The notes below the pieces were generated by a model. That model was not told where the DNA came from. It did not search any database and saw only the letters and a program-made list of their open reading frames with translations. A stretch of DNA of 64,000 nt from Scatophagus argus (Eukaryota > Chordata > Actinopteri > Scatophagidae). Both the position numbers and the translations under genes were made by a program. Where the stretch lies: NCBI RefSeq assembly GCF_020382885.2, contig NC_058510.1, forward strand, positions 1,536,001-1,600,000, in the 5' to 3' direction. Shown in pieces: positions 1 to 13,170 of the stretch (within the stretch, counting starts at the first letter, position 1; each line of letters opens with the position of its first letter).

Positions 1-103
1 ATTGTGTGAGTCAACGCTCTGTTCATTCACACTTTGCAACCTGGCAAACGGCCCACAAAACTCTCTGTGGGTCACTGATGTGACATGCCGATGAAAACAC
101 TCA

Positions 104-104
<1 letters not shown>

Positions 105-138
<34 letters not shown>
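105..138. repeat. (CA)n microsatellite
   Basis: An uninterrupted CA dinucleotide run of about 34 bp. Confidence 0.9.
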
Positions 139-478
139 CTGGCCTGCAGCTTTAGCTCTCAGAGAGATCAATACTGATCACACAGCTGGCCTTCCCCCTC
201 CCCCACTGAGCACAACAAACACAAAGCACCAAAGAGGCAGAAACGTTCAGCCACGAGCCGAAGTCCTGGACTCCGCTGACACTAACAATGTGATGTATAA
301 TTCATGTTTTCAGTCGTGTTCACTGCCTCGAACCATCTGTGACTTAAGGAGCCAATCAAACTGAGTAACAAAGCGAGGGCGGATGACCGTCACAGTCTGA
401 CTCTGACAAACATTTTACCGGCAGAAGCAGCAGTTCATAGGCTCGTGATGAAAGCGAGCAGCTGAATGGTGGGAGGAG

Positions 479-504
479 TGTGTGTGTGTGTGTGTGTGTG
501 TGTG
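479..504. repeat. (TG)n microsatellite
   Basis: A TG dinucleotide run of about 26 bp. Confidence 0.9.
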
Positions 505-3500
505 CTGATCAGACGTCATGGAGGAGGTGGCAGAGGTGTTTCACACCTGCTTTTACACGCCTACAATCTCCATTAGTTTATGGTGGATAATTTTGGTCAC
601 GCAAAGCCGAACTTTGTATCAGATCACACGAAAACTTGCATTGTGTTCTTTATTCGACAGTAAACAAACGCAGTTACATCCTGACCGACCAGGCGCAGGA
701 CAGAAGGCCTCTTAAACACACCTGGGACCTGCTGCGATGAGGACCCAGACCCTCACGGTCCCGGATCCAACAGCGCATATCGTCCAGTGGAGTCTGCAAT
801 TCAAATGACTGTCAGTGAATCTCATCAGGCAGAGCTGAGTGAGCGCTCGCCACAGTGACGAGCGAAGGGCGCGACATCCGGACGCCAGCTGGCAGGTACA
901 ACACGTCCAAACGCTGGACATCCACTGAGCAGACCTCTGGAGGCCGTCCAGTTTCAGCTGGCAGGCAGCTTTTTGGGAAGACGAAGGTCTTGTGTCGTTG
1001 TGTTTTTTGGCTGCGACGAACACATGAGTCACACACTTTCGCAACAAAACTGACCATCTGCACAAGACTTTCTGGAGGCTCACGAGCATTACGGCCATCA
1101 TCGCTCGTACCACCAATAATAGAAAAGTCAGGGAAATGAAAGGTTTACATTCCAGGAGGCGACGGGCTTCACTTTAGCTGAAAGACTTCATCAGTCAGCA
1201 AAGCAAAAATACAGATGATTACTACTGTTCTGAGAGCTGAATGACGCAAGACGTAAAAATAAATCAGGATTCAGCCGTCATGAGGTCCAGTTTCTGTTCT
1301 TCAAAAAGCTGCGACCGTCGATTCAAACTCAGAAAGCTGAGAGGTCACACGTCAGATCTGGAGTTCCGGTCTCAGGCCCAGCAGGAGGAACTGCAACCCG
1401 TCGGATCTCAAGACTCGCTCAGCAGCAATTAAAACAGGATTTGGGAAGCAGCTTTAGTCATACGACAGAGCAGAGGGAGATTAGCCAACCAGTCGAATAG
1501 CCGGTGGAAAAAAATTAGTCGCCATTTACTTTGATAATCGATTTCAGTCGGGTTGCTGCTTCCAGATTCTTAAATGTCGGGATTTGCTGATGACAGTAAA
1601 ATGAAGAGCCTTTGGGCTGTTGGTTAGACAAAAGAAGCACATGGGGACATCACTCTGGACTGGACATTTTATGGACCAATCAGAGCGCTTAAACTCAGAA
1701 AACACGCCGTGTACACAATGCTCATTCGTATTCCTGATTTTGCCATCAGTATGCAGTCAAACACTCAGTGCCGCCTCACTTCAGTGCCCCCGATTGGATT
1801 TTAAATGGGTCCACGTCAAACGGGGATGTCAGCTTTATTGTTTCCACAGAAAGATCAATACTGACCCCATATTTCAGTCAGGAAGCAAAGAAAGGCAGTT
1901 TATCATGTCTGCTATTGGCATGCGAAGCCACCGATCGGTCTACCCGTTCAGAGACGTCCTCTCGCGGCCGGCGGCTTCTCGAGAGACATTTCAGACGTCC
2001 CCAACGTGCCAGCAGCCTTACTGGTTTCACACTCAGCCCAGCACGCTGTCCCAGTTTCTCTGCCTCTTTTCTTTACGTTTGTTTCTCTCAGCGGCAGCTA
2101 AAAATAGAGATGAGTGAGGGATGAAAACACATGCGCTTTTAATTCTTTGTTTGTGTGTGTTTGGGTCTTTGCCTTCCAAACAAAAGGACGGAGGACCTGA
2201 TTCCTGGTCCTTCACAGGAAAACAAAGCGAACTGGAAATGACGGGTTGAGAAGCCTGAAGTGGAACAATTCTTATCATTTGGAGGAAAAAATAACCAAGA
2301 GACTATTTCACCATAATTCAACCCAGTAAATATCTGATCACCGCACGTGTCCTCAGTCACCAGAGTCACATGAAAGCGACCGATCTAACTGACCAGGGAT
2401 CAGCTGTTTGCTGCAGGGTTTTCCCACAGCCACACACACACGAGCAGGAGGAAAACACTCTGATCCCACCACACCAAACAGGCAGGTGTGAGCGCACCTT
2501 CACGTGGTGTTCACATCACCTGCAGCCCTCACCAGCTGATGTTTCGGGGGGTTTCCCACCTTTCAGCTGACTGCACTTCTTCCCGTCTGCATGAGCAACA
2601 GCTGATTCAACGTTTAGGACGATCTGCGAGGATGAGTTCGAGGCTGGAAAAGTTCAAGAACCCTCCAATTTGTTGAACCCACAAGTGCCCAAAACGAGGC
2701 CCACCGTGAGGTTCAGTCTGGCCCGTCGGATGTTTCTACCCAAAAATGAAAAATACCTTGAAAAAGTATAGATATGCTAATGCTAAAAATCCTGGTCCAT
2801 TTTGCATGTTGACGACACAATCCCAGAGGTGTTTGCTTTAGGCCTGAAGTCCACCATCATGTTTCAGCTTAACCTCAGACAAAAACCCTCTTCAGCAGCC
2901 AAGGAGACCAACACTCCAGCTTGGCTTCTGCCAACATGCTGTTCCTTCAAAAGACAACTAAAGCATAAAGGTTTGTGAGGGCTGAAAAACCTGCAAGTCA
3001 AAGTCCAGGACGTGTTTAACTCCACACTCGACAACACACTTATGAAAAGCAGGAAAGTCATGTTTGGATTTCAGTTCTGGTTCTGCTCCTCTCACACACA
3101 CATGGTGTGAACATTTAACAGCCTGCTGAGGTATGTGTGTGTGAAGGTTTTTATTCAGTGTTTAGAGGAGCCAATGAAAAGCCTGACTGGCTGGCAGAGA
3201 GTCGAGCTAATGTTTGCTAATCAGTGCCATGGCTCATTAACGCCCATAATACATAATTAGTATGTTTGGATGTAAAGACGTGCAGCTGATTGGGATGCAA
3301 CACGCGTTCCTCCTCAGTCTTCATCGCCTGCATCATTTAGTCCATCGCTCTCCTCGTCAAACGCTGCTTTACGTGCATTAAGTCTGCACTCATTTATATT
3401 GTAAGCTTCCTAGAGGACCTCAAACTGTCCGTTTTAATCCAGCTGGATGCGAAAACTCGTCTTTTTTCCCGTTTTGTCCTTCTGTTCACAAACACTCCAG

Positions 3501-4230
3501 AATGAAAACAACCAGCCGGCCTCGTGTTGCAGAAAGAAGACATGGCCGCTGATAAAGCTGCGTTCATATCCATCTGTGCTCTGACGGACCGTGTGACCAC
3601 AAAACAGCGATCTCTTCAACATGTCGTTCAAGCATCGTTCATGAGACGCGGTCGATTCCACGTACAACAGAAACCAAAGCGTGAAGTAAATGAGCACGGA
3701 GGGACTGGACAGTCCCACACAGCAGATGATAACAGAAACTTTGTAAACACTTAGAAAGCCACAAAGTATGTGGGAGACATTAATTACTACAGTACTGCAG
3801 CTGTACACCATGTGTGTACACATCACAGTGAAGACGCCTGAGCGTTAAAGAGTCTTAGCTGATTAACAAATTCACCTTCACCAGTTGGAAATGAGACGCC
3901 TGCGGAGTCAAAGGTCGGCTGGTCGGGGAGCCTTTTCAGACTGAGGCTTGTTCCTGCTGCGCTTGTGTTTACATGACCATTTTATCGTAAAAAGCTAAGA
4001 GAGCAGGTTGAAAGTGGTGGACTGACAGCTGAGAGGCTTTGGAGGGAGGCCTAAACGAACGAGGCGGGCCTTTGTCTTTCCTGCGTGCTCCGCTTGCTGG
4101 TTTCTCCAGACTGAACAGCAGCGTGAGCTTTACGATCCTCAGCAGAATAAGGTCACAAAGCAAAGGCATCGCGGCTGTCCAGGTAAATCACGTCAACCTG
4201 CGCAGACTACACACTACAGCCCCCCAGGCA

Positions 4231-4253
4231 GACACACACACACACACACACAC
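4231..4253. repeat. (CA)n microsatellite
   Basis: A short CA run of about 23 bp. Confidence 0.85.
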
Positions 4254-5129
4254 TCCACAATCACTGACGTCATCAGGGTTACTGTCGGCCATCGTCCAGC
4301 TGATGTGTTAAGCAGAACTCCTTGTGACAATCCCCACTGGAGGATCATTTTAAGATTAAGACTTTTAGCCACACTGTTGTCCTGCAGCTCACGACGCACG
4401 ACGAGAAAACACAAGTAATTCTGTCAAGCTGCAGCAGGGACTCTGAGACGCCGAACAACACGACATCAAAATGCAGCTGTTTGCATCTGGAGAGCAGCGG
4501 GGTCCACTCACAGACAGCAGGAGCTTCTTCCTAGCAGCTGCTCTTATCACCTGCGAACGCACTGAGGCAGCCGGGCTGAAGACGTAACCTCATCTCTCCA
4601 CCCACTCCCCAACCCATCCACCGAACACAATCGCCATTGTTTCATGGCGCTGACACGACCGCCTCATCCCCTCGCCGCTGGAACACGACGCTGCAGTTAA
4701 CTGAGGATGAAATGAAGCAAACGGGGAAACGCAGCCTCCCTGAGGGGTATTTCAGGCAAAAGTATAAACTCTGTTTTTAAGAGTCCCTCAAACAGCCGCT
4801 GGAGTGAAGTTATCAGGATTTCAGCTCCTTGTAGACTCATTTGGGTTAGCCAAGACTTGAAAGACTTGCCAAAACCATAACCGAGTAAGAGCAAGTCTGA
4901 GTGGGCTGTCTGCTGTAAACGACGTCCTGAGGCGGCCGATGAAAATCCATATGGACTCGGGATTTTTTCTTGCCTTTACAGGCTTTGATCTTGCTGTGTC
5001 AGTCATGGCCTTACGATGCACAAGAGGGGACAAGCAAACGCTGAAACCAGTGAGGAGGTTTTACTGCCCCACAGCGTGGCATCAGGGACAGGAAACACAC
5101 AAGCCACGGCCAACTGCTCCATATTCAAA

Positions 5130-5145
5130 CCAGCAGGGGGCGACT
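5130..5145 (+). promoter_or_regulatory. CTCF-like motif
   Basis: CCAGCAGGGGGCGACT closely fits the vertebrate CTCF core consensus (CCASYAGRKGGC). It lies in presumed vav3 intron. This is a motif match only; no occupancy is implied. Confidence 0.35.
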
Positions 5146-5641
5146 CCACTGGTTTTTGTACTCCTTTGACATTTGACCCACTAAAACATAGAGTAAAAAA
5201 GAAATCCAAATGATTGATAGAACATTTTCTCACTGCAGCTTTACAACTAAAGACGATGACTTAAGAGAGTCAGCTGAAAACACGAACTGAGTGACACTGA
5301 GAATAAGAATTATTCTCCACAGCCTTAGCAAACATTTTGGAGCTGCAGCTCTCAGAGAAAACATTTAACAGATGAATTATTTAAAGTACTTCTGGTTAAC
5401 ATTTAAGTTTAAATACAGGACTCAGAGTCCTGCTGATCGTCGCTGCAGCCAATTAATCAGGACGTGATTTACACCTGGGGCGCCAGGTGAAGGTAATTAA
5501 CTCGACGGAAGAGCAGAAGAGGCAGGAAGGCTGAAAACTGCACCGAGCCGAGCGAAGAAACACCAAGAAAACAATCTGCTCGAATCTGAAGGCTGCACAG
5601 GCCTTCACTGTGTACGAGCTGCAGCATCTCTAACATGGCCG

Positions 5642-5669
5642 CGCACACACACACACACACACACACACT
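5642..5669. repeat. (CA)n microsatellite
   Basis: A CA run of about 28 bp. Confidence 0.85.
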
Positions 5670-8281
5670 GCTCTGCTGATTTACAGCCACGCAGGCTGCA
5701 GTTAAACAAAGGCTGATGCAGGGTGATCCATCTTTTTGCCCCTCGCAGGGCGATTCATCACGGCAGTTTACACGTCAGCCATTTCATAGCATTCCTGTGT
5801 TGATTATTGTGTTGACTGGAGCCATAACAGTGAGACATAAATCCAAATCTCCACGCAAAAAGGTAAACACAATGACATCTGTGTTATCGTCGAGTCATTA
5901 AAAGACTGGAAAGTAACTGGAAAAATGTCCCAATCCTGTAAGTCCTGAACGAAATCAGTCACCTTTAGAGGCTGCTTGTTGTTCTCTGGTCTGAAGTGTT
6001 AAAGATGCAAGAGACACGATCAATACGTAACCCGATCACTCGATCAGAAACGGGGCTGCAGCAGAGACGAGCGAACGCTCACTGAGATTCTGATAAAGTC
6101 TGGTTGGTGTCAGGAATCCCAAACGGCAACAAACGCACGAAAGCCGGACGAAACCAAGAACACTTCAGTCCTGCTGCAGTGCAGCAAATGAGTTTGTGCT
6201 GCTGAAGCTGAAGTCTGTCACATTTCTGTGGCATCAGTGGGTTAGCATCACTTAGCGTACCCTGAGGAGTTCCCACTATCATCACCAACAATTAAACACG
6301 CAGCTGCACGCAACCTCAGCTCTCTGCGACTTCTCGCTACAACAACCTCAAATCACAGAGTGAAATCTGACATTCAGCAGCATCGTGTCTCCTTTACAGC
6401 TTTACAGGAAGTGACAAAAGCGCGTAAGAGCTGTGATTGTGGGGAACTCACAGTGACTTCACAGCGAATTATTTGGGCTCGGTGTTAATTCCAAAAGCTC
6501 CCGTCTGTATTCTGCCTTTGGCCTCGTGCCCACGCAGTCGTCACGCAGCCCGTAATCACCGCCTGGGTTAAGCCACGGCTCGTGATTCACACGCGTGCAG
6601 CGAGGTGGAAGGTGCACACAGTCTGACTTCTTGTGCTTGTTAGCAACGCTGGCAGCATATTGCTGTTGGCCGTTTGGTAACAGCATTCAAAACGCCAGAG
6701 GAGGAAACCTGCTGAGGTTCCCTCTCGCGCCACCAACAGGTTGGACTTCTGAGTTTTAGTGGACGTCTTTGGAAAAATGCACTTTTCACTTTTCAATGAG
6801 GAACATCTAATGTGGTTATGAAGCCCATCTGAGTAGCACCAGCAAACATCTGTGGGTCACTTCTCATCAACCCAAGGACAGAGCGATACTGCAGTGCAGT
6901 AATCATCAGTACACAGCTGAACCTCAAGGCCTCCTCCAACATGTATGATTTCATCTACTGCATGAGTTTAAACGCTTTTATTACTCCATGGACTTCCTGT
7001 GTGATTTCATCAAAACGGCTTCTTTTTGGGTGTTATACGACACAAAGCTGCTTCTTCTTGCCGTGCTGAGAAGTGGGATCAGATTTTCTGAGCAGAGAGC
7101 GGAGGATGGGGATTAGCTTTTCAGAAACGCCCCCACTCCGAATGACGGCGCGTCCGCCCACTCCACCTCTGGGAAGCAACACCGAGGAGAAAAGCAGCCA
7201 AACCCCTATAGTTGGAGCCTTCAGCATCTGGAAAAAGCATCGCTGACATGCACACAATCCTCTGCATGGCCCCTTTAGATTACAGGAAAACATGTGGGCG
7301 GGATCAGGAGAGTAAACGTCCCCGCGCTCAGCTCAGACACACCGCTTCACCTCATGGAAGACAGAAGAAAGCTTTTCAAAGGTGTTGCACTTGTTGAAAA
7401 TAAAATCGGCCTCACTCCTCTTGTTTTGCAAGCTGCCGGCCGGCGCCCAGGGGAGAGTGAAATAAACATGAAGAATGCAAACGTTACTCCGTCTGAGAGC
7501 AAGCTCGTCCATCTGGAAGAGGAAACTGACCGCAGGCCATTCACGTTCTGAATTTAAATCGTCTCTTTCAGTCATCTGCAAGAAGGATCAAACACTCACA
7601 GCTCAGCTCAACTACAGGAGGAGGTTTGTGTGCGTCTTTGGAAGTCCAATAGTTAATCCAAGAGAAATATCTACACAGGACTCTGATATGGTCCTGGATC
7701 GGGTCTACCATGAATAAGGGTGCTCTGATCGGAGGCCAATCACTGATCACTGCAAGCAGCATCAGCAGATATTGATCACAGATCCAAATGTTGTTCATTT
7801 ACTTCACTACTGACATAACAAAGTTCGGCGTCTCAGCTGTTTGGTCAAATGGAGGCAGATTTTAAGTGTCTGTAACTGCAAACTCAAAGTACTTTTACCT
7901 CCAAACTATCCTCGGCTGAAGCACTTCAGTGCATGTATTTACTGTGAACTCGTTACGCGGTCACGTCGAACTGTTGTTTCACGACAGAAAGGACTGACCT
8001 GCTGTGCCACAGAGGGACTGATCTGATCTTCTGATTGGCTTTGACAGAGCAGAGATCAAATCCATAACAAAAATTGGCCAATAAGAATCAGCGGCAGTGA
8101 ACTCCAGGGTGACACCACGAGTGACGTGAACACATTTCTGTCCCCAGTTTGTTTATGTTGTAAATGTGATGAACGCGACCTGATTTGATGAATAATCTGT
8201 TGTGTTTTCTCACGTGTAAATCAAACAGCAGAGCAGATCAGACCAGCATCTTTCTCTGAAACAATACACCAGCCTGACCTT

Positions 8282-8284
8282 GTG

Positions 8285-8307
<23 letters not shown>
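8282..8307. repeat. (GT)n microsatellite
   Basis: A GT run followed by a short GA run. Confidence 0.85.
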
Positions 8308-8316
<9 letters not shown>

Positions 8317-8676
8317 TGCAGCTCAGTAGTCCCAGCTAGCGAAGCTCTGGCTGCCGAGGCTGTCAGAAAGTAGGACAGCGAGGGGAGGAGGGCTGGTTTG
8401 AAGACCTGCACTTCAGTCTGTGTAGTCTTTGATCCTGACCACAGTGGCTTCAGCTTCACATCATCTCTGACTGGCCCAGACTCAGCAGTGACCTATAAAT
8501 ACCTGGCGTGTCTGCACAGCCAGGTAACCTCAATACCCAACAGCATGCTAAGATGTGAAGCCTTCATGCTGAAGCGCTGCCACACCAAAAGTTTCTGTTA
8601 CTTGTGTGTACCGCATCTTAAATGACAGAGTAAAAAAACAGAATCCAGAATGAAATGAAAGCTTTCATAATGGCAC

Positions 8677-8734
8677 AAATAAAAGAGAAAAATATTAATT
8701 TAATCGAGAAAAATATTAATTTTCTCTTTTATTT
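8677..8734. repeat. AT-rich snap-back repeat
   Basis: A 15-bp perfect inverted repeat (8,677-8,691 against 8,720-8,734) encloses two 17-bp direct copies of GAGAAAAATATTAATTT (8,685-8,701 and 8,706-8,722). The origin is unknown; it may be a small MITE remnant or a local duplication. Confidence 0.6.
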
Positions 8735-8875
8735 CCAGAAAGACTCAAAAATCCATTCAGGTATTTGAAATGAAAAACGTTTCCCATCTGAGGCTTTTCA
8801 CTGTAGGACGACATGCCGTGTTTATATGTTACACTCGATGGGAGGCTGCCTTTGAACTGCTACACAAACACGCAC

Positions 8876-8878
<3 letters not shown>

Positions 8879-8935
<57 letters not shown>
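8879..8935. repeat. (CA)n microsatellite, long
   Basis: A near-pure CA run of about 55 bp, one of the longest in the window. Confidence 0.92.
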
Positions 8936-9093
8936 AGTAGCCCAAAAATGTGGCAGGCACATAAATTTCCCTTCCACGGTGTTTTCAGTTGCAGCACCTT
9001 TTTTGCCGATTACTTTTGTGATGTTCACACACACAGGAAGAGAGGGACAACGCAGAGACCACCTCAGGAAACTAGAGGAAGTCCAGCTGTCTT

Positions 9094-9095
<2 letters not shown>

Positions 9096-9125
<30 letters not shown>
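9096..9125. repeat. (CA)n microsatellite
   Basis: A CA run of about 30 bp. Confidence 0.88.
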
Positions 9126-9127
<2 letters not shown>

Positions 9128-9233
9128 TAGGTCCTGACAGGCTTGTTGGCCCCACGAGGCTTTGGTGAGAAATACAACACACCAGGGGAGGTAGTTTAAA
9201 TAATGTCAGTGTGAGGAGGAGTGGACAGCATGT

Positions 9234-9293
9234 CCCCCCCCCCCCCCCCCCCCCCCCACACACCCCCCCCCCACACACACACACACACACACT
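9234..9293. repeat. Poly-C and (CA)n compound tract
   Basis: A run of 24 cytosines (9,234-9,257) is followed by CA units, a second C run and a final CA run. The minus strand is therefore G24 plus a second G run, which could fold as a G-quadruplex. Confidence 0.9.
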
Positions 9294-9462
9294 GATTACA
9301 CTGCTGTTAATGCACCATTACACCTGGAGCTAAATTTGAATATGTCCACACACGCATACAGAAAGGAACAACTCCAGAGGGGCCCTGTGGTTTCCTCTTC
9401 CTGTTTCCTGCTACTTACTGAGACCTGAGATGAGTCAGTGCTCAGGGGAGTTGCTGCTAGCT

Positions 9463-9497
9463 CACACACACTCACACACACACACACACACACACAC
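9463..9497. repeat. (CA)n microsatellite
   Basis: A CA run with one early interruption. Confidence 0.85.
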
Positions 9498-10190
9498 TAG
9501 CATGTAGGCATATGCAAACGTCTCGCCTCGTCATTCGCACTGAAAAAGGTACATGTGTCATTTTAAATGTCAAGAAATCCCTGACAGAAGAATCGTTCTA
9601 CCTTTGGATGACTGAACCAACACGTAGAGGAGATGACTGCTCACCAGCCTATGAATTTCTTCTTCTTCTTGGAGTATTAAAAAGGTGATTATCTTAACTG
9701 ATATCCAGGTAGTCCAAACAGACAAGCTTCCAACAGGTGCTCGGAGCAACAGGCCAATAGGCCAACAGCAACACGCTTGGCCAAAGATGTTTTCATTGAA
9801 GAAGAAATGTCACTCAGTATCTGGTAAAAACGTGACGTGACCTGCCAGCAGTTTGTGACTGTAGTTGGAAGTGTTGGAGTGCATGTAATATTCGTAACCA
9901 ACCCCACACGCTCCCCATGGCGATCCTGCTTTCAGCCTGTGTGTGTGTGTGTGAGTGTGTGTGTGTGCGCAGCAGCATTTGGTTTCCAGCCCTACAACTG
10001 TGGTGACCTACGCGGAGGTTTGCACAGCTAAGACATCCAGTGCGCTCACACAGGGATCAAACAGATGTCTGCAATCATCACGCCAGTTTCTCTCCGACAC
10101 CCTGAAACAATCAAAGACAGAATCCAACCCTGCAGCTGGCATGCGGGGAGGCACTCTGGCCGAACAATCTTCCACAAGCAAACGGTTGGG

Positions 10191-10192
<2 letters not shown>

Positions 10193-10227
<35 letters not shown>
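10193..10227. repeat. (TG)n microsatellite
   Basis: A TG run of about 34 bp followed by alternating purine/pyrimidine GCGCACGCG sequence, a potential Z-DNA-forming tract. Confidence 0.88.
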
Positions 10228-10230
<3 letters not shown>

Positions 10231-13149
10231 ACGCGAGCGTGTGTTTTTGCACATGGGCGTGTGCGTTCGTGCTTGAGGAAAGCGAGTTGATGTGAAACGT
10301 GTGAATCCAGTGGAAGCTGCTGTCCTGGGAGTCCATGAATTAACCACAGCACCTCTTCAGCATAGCAGCTTTGGAGCAGCTTTCATGGAACTGTTTTGTA
10401 GGAAATGCATTTTAAGTGGAAGTTACCGACTGAAGCTCAGTGATAATTTATGTCACGGTCATTCGAAGTAAGAAATTTAAAGTTCTGAATCTAAGCTTTG
10501 ACTCGTTTTTACATCTTTTTGTTACTTCAGTTTCCTCTCACAGTCCGAAATTGTGTGCTAGTGGCACAAAACAGCCAGACGTTTGAATGTGAGAGTGAAC
10601 CATCGGTCTGGACTGAATCGACCTGAAATGGATGTCCAGAGAATTAATAAAACATCATATCGTTATGAAACTCTACACAGACGTACTGTGGCTTCCTCAG
10701 TCGAGCTAATCATGTTTGCAGACGACACCTCCATATTACTGATGAGAAACAATTACTTCAGCTGCCTGCTGCACCAGTCTTCACCAGGGCAGACGAGGTG
10801 ATGTTAATGATGGCTCTGCCCAGCTTACTTCAGCAGAACCACAATGCAGATATTATTAATGCTAGTTCTCACATCACACCTGCGTTTAACGAATCAAAGT
10901 GTCCGCCAGAAAAAGGTTTGTTGTGCAGCCAACAGCCAATAAAGTCAAGCTAACTGTTTTAGCATCTGTTCAGTCAAACAAACAAACCTGCTGTGCACAG
11001 CTGCAGAAGATTTGACCCTTGTGGGTTTCTGAACAGCCATGCTTTTGTGACCAGCTTAACATAATTAGAGTCTTTCCTGTCTGTTTGTCTCTTTGCAATG
11101 TGTCCTCTCAGGATTCAAGAGCAAACTGAAACAGCATTTAGCCCACAATGAGAAAGAAAGGATCTGCACCACAAGCCAGACTAATGATCATGTTGTTAGA
11201 GCTCCTGAAGGCGGACTTGTCTGGTGCTCCCGCCAATGTTAGCACTGGTCTGGCCTCCAAACTAACTGCAGACCACTGTTACTGCAGCTCAGCCATGCAG
11301 TACAAAGATACACTCCGAGTATCCATTAGCACGTAGCAGACATATGATATCTGGCCACAAATCTGCTGCAGAGAGCACAGCTGAAGGACAAAGGAAGAGA
11401 CGGAGAGATGATGAGGGGGGTTGGTCGGGAGAGGCATCTGTCTTTAGCAGGTTTCCATGGTTAAATTTATCCCAGTCAACTGAGGAGGAAGACACTAATC
11501 AATAAAACCCTCTACGTCTGTCTCCTTCTTCATTTCAGTCTTTGTTTTCCCCTCCCCCATCTGTCTTTGTTCACCCCAACAAAATAAAACAAAATCAGCA
11601 TCGTCATCCACCTAAGAACCCTTATGACTTTTTAATAAAACAAAGAAGAAGAGTGATCCCTCCCAAACAAAGCCTAGAGGTGGACTCTCAGAATTAATGA
11701 GTGCTGGGAGGAACCTTCAGACCTTTCTGGGTCTGCCGCACTGCATCCACAATAAACATGATTTCAGTGCAGACGGATGAGCAGAATACAGCTGTAAAAA
11801 CAATCTCTTAATACCAAATTATTTACATTTCGCATACATGCAGGTGTGGAATCTCCTGGCCCGTTACAGGAAGTTGTGGTGCAGCAGAATTTGCGTATTC
11901 TACAGAATGGAACACTGCAGATGATGTGAGCTTACTTTACCATGAAGGAATCAGCCCACAGTCTTCATCAGTCATACTGATGAGTCTCCACAGCGTCTCC
12001 TGGAGATTTTAAGGAGGGTCTTTCATTATAGTTTCATGTGACAGCACCCACTGGAGCCAATAGGGGCGTCTGATTTGGACTCTTACACTTCCAACCAAGA
12101 TGGTGGATGAGAACGGATCAATACACAGAAAGAATAAGCAATGCACCTGGCAAAATATGAGACTTCTTTTAGAACTTTACACATTGGTTTAATTGACAGA
12201 AGTAAACGGACAAACTGGTGTTGGTCTGTCAGTGCTGTTTCCACAGTTAAACAGGAAGAGAACAGCATGACGCTCTGAGAACAACAAGATATTTGGGATC
12301 GCATACGATCCTTAGGGTCTCAGAAGGTAAAATATCGTTCTTAGTACTAACTTATATAGTAAACATACTGTATACAGTGAAAACAGCATGTGTATAATTA
12401 AAATAAATAAATACCTGGAATGGTTGTGGCATTAGCAGAGCAGATCAGTTTCAAGATCTGAAATATGCTGTAATGAGTGGAGGCTCCAATGGCTGTTTTA
12501 TTTGTATGCTTAAATAAAAGACTAAATAAACAACATTCACACACATTATCTGAATTTATTTTTAGTTGCACAGTTACGTCATATACATCTTACACCCAAC
12601 AGCTGAATGAAAAGCTCAGCCGCAAAGATGAAGTGGCCTTGATTTCTGTTTGCGCCTGTTCCTCATTTCATGCGCGCTGCATTGTGTGGTGGGTCAGTCC
12701 ATCACACTCAGTTTTTCCATGTACTGTCCCGTCATGTGACTGTGAGTATGGAAAGCTCCTGTCAGCACTGTGATTCAATGTGAAATGAGCTGATACAAGC
12801 AGACTGGAATTAGCAGTAAAATAGAAATGAGATAGCAAGTCATTCGCCCTCATAGTACCCGGGTTACGTCAGCAGGGATCGACATACTCACTGTCAATTA
12901 AGGCTGCAAAGTAATGATTAGTTCATAGGTTAATCATGTGGTCCATGAAATGCCAAGGTGATGTCTTTAAATCTTCTTCTGTCAGTTCAAAACTGAAGAC
13001 ATTCAGGTTTAATCCACAGTTAATCAGTTATCAAAATAGTTGGCAGTTACTAAGATACTGCAGCTCTCAGTATCTTCTCTGAACAACTCTGGTGCTCTCT
13101 CACCCTCCTCCTCACCCTCTTCTCTCACCCTCTGTCAGGTGTGCATCAG

Positions 13150-13170
13150 TGTGTGTGTGTGTGTGTGTGA
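13150..13170. repeat. (TG)n microsatellite
   Basis: A short TG run of about 20 bp. Confidence 0.8.

Noticed and set aside
103..138. CA repeats as CRISPR-like or other regular arrays
   Set aside because: They are simple dinucleotide microsatellites with no spacers, in a vertebrate genome.
10583..10801. A small plus-strand frame with LIMFADDTSIL, resembling a reverse-transcriptase FADD box
   Set aside because: No flanking reverse-transcriptase blocks are recognisable on either side. One 8-residue match in low-information sequence can be chance, or at most a tiny LINE relic.
11110..11250. A frame with FKSKLKQHL after a splice-like acceptor, possibly a LINE C-terminus or an exon
   Set aside because: No donor or supporting homology was found, and the motif is too short to assign.
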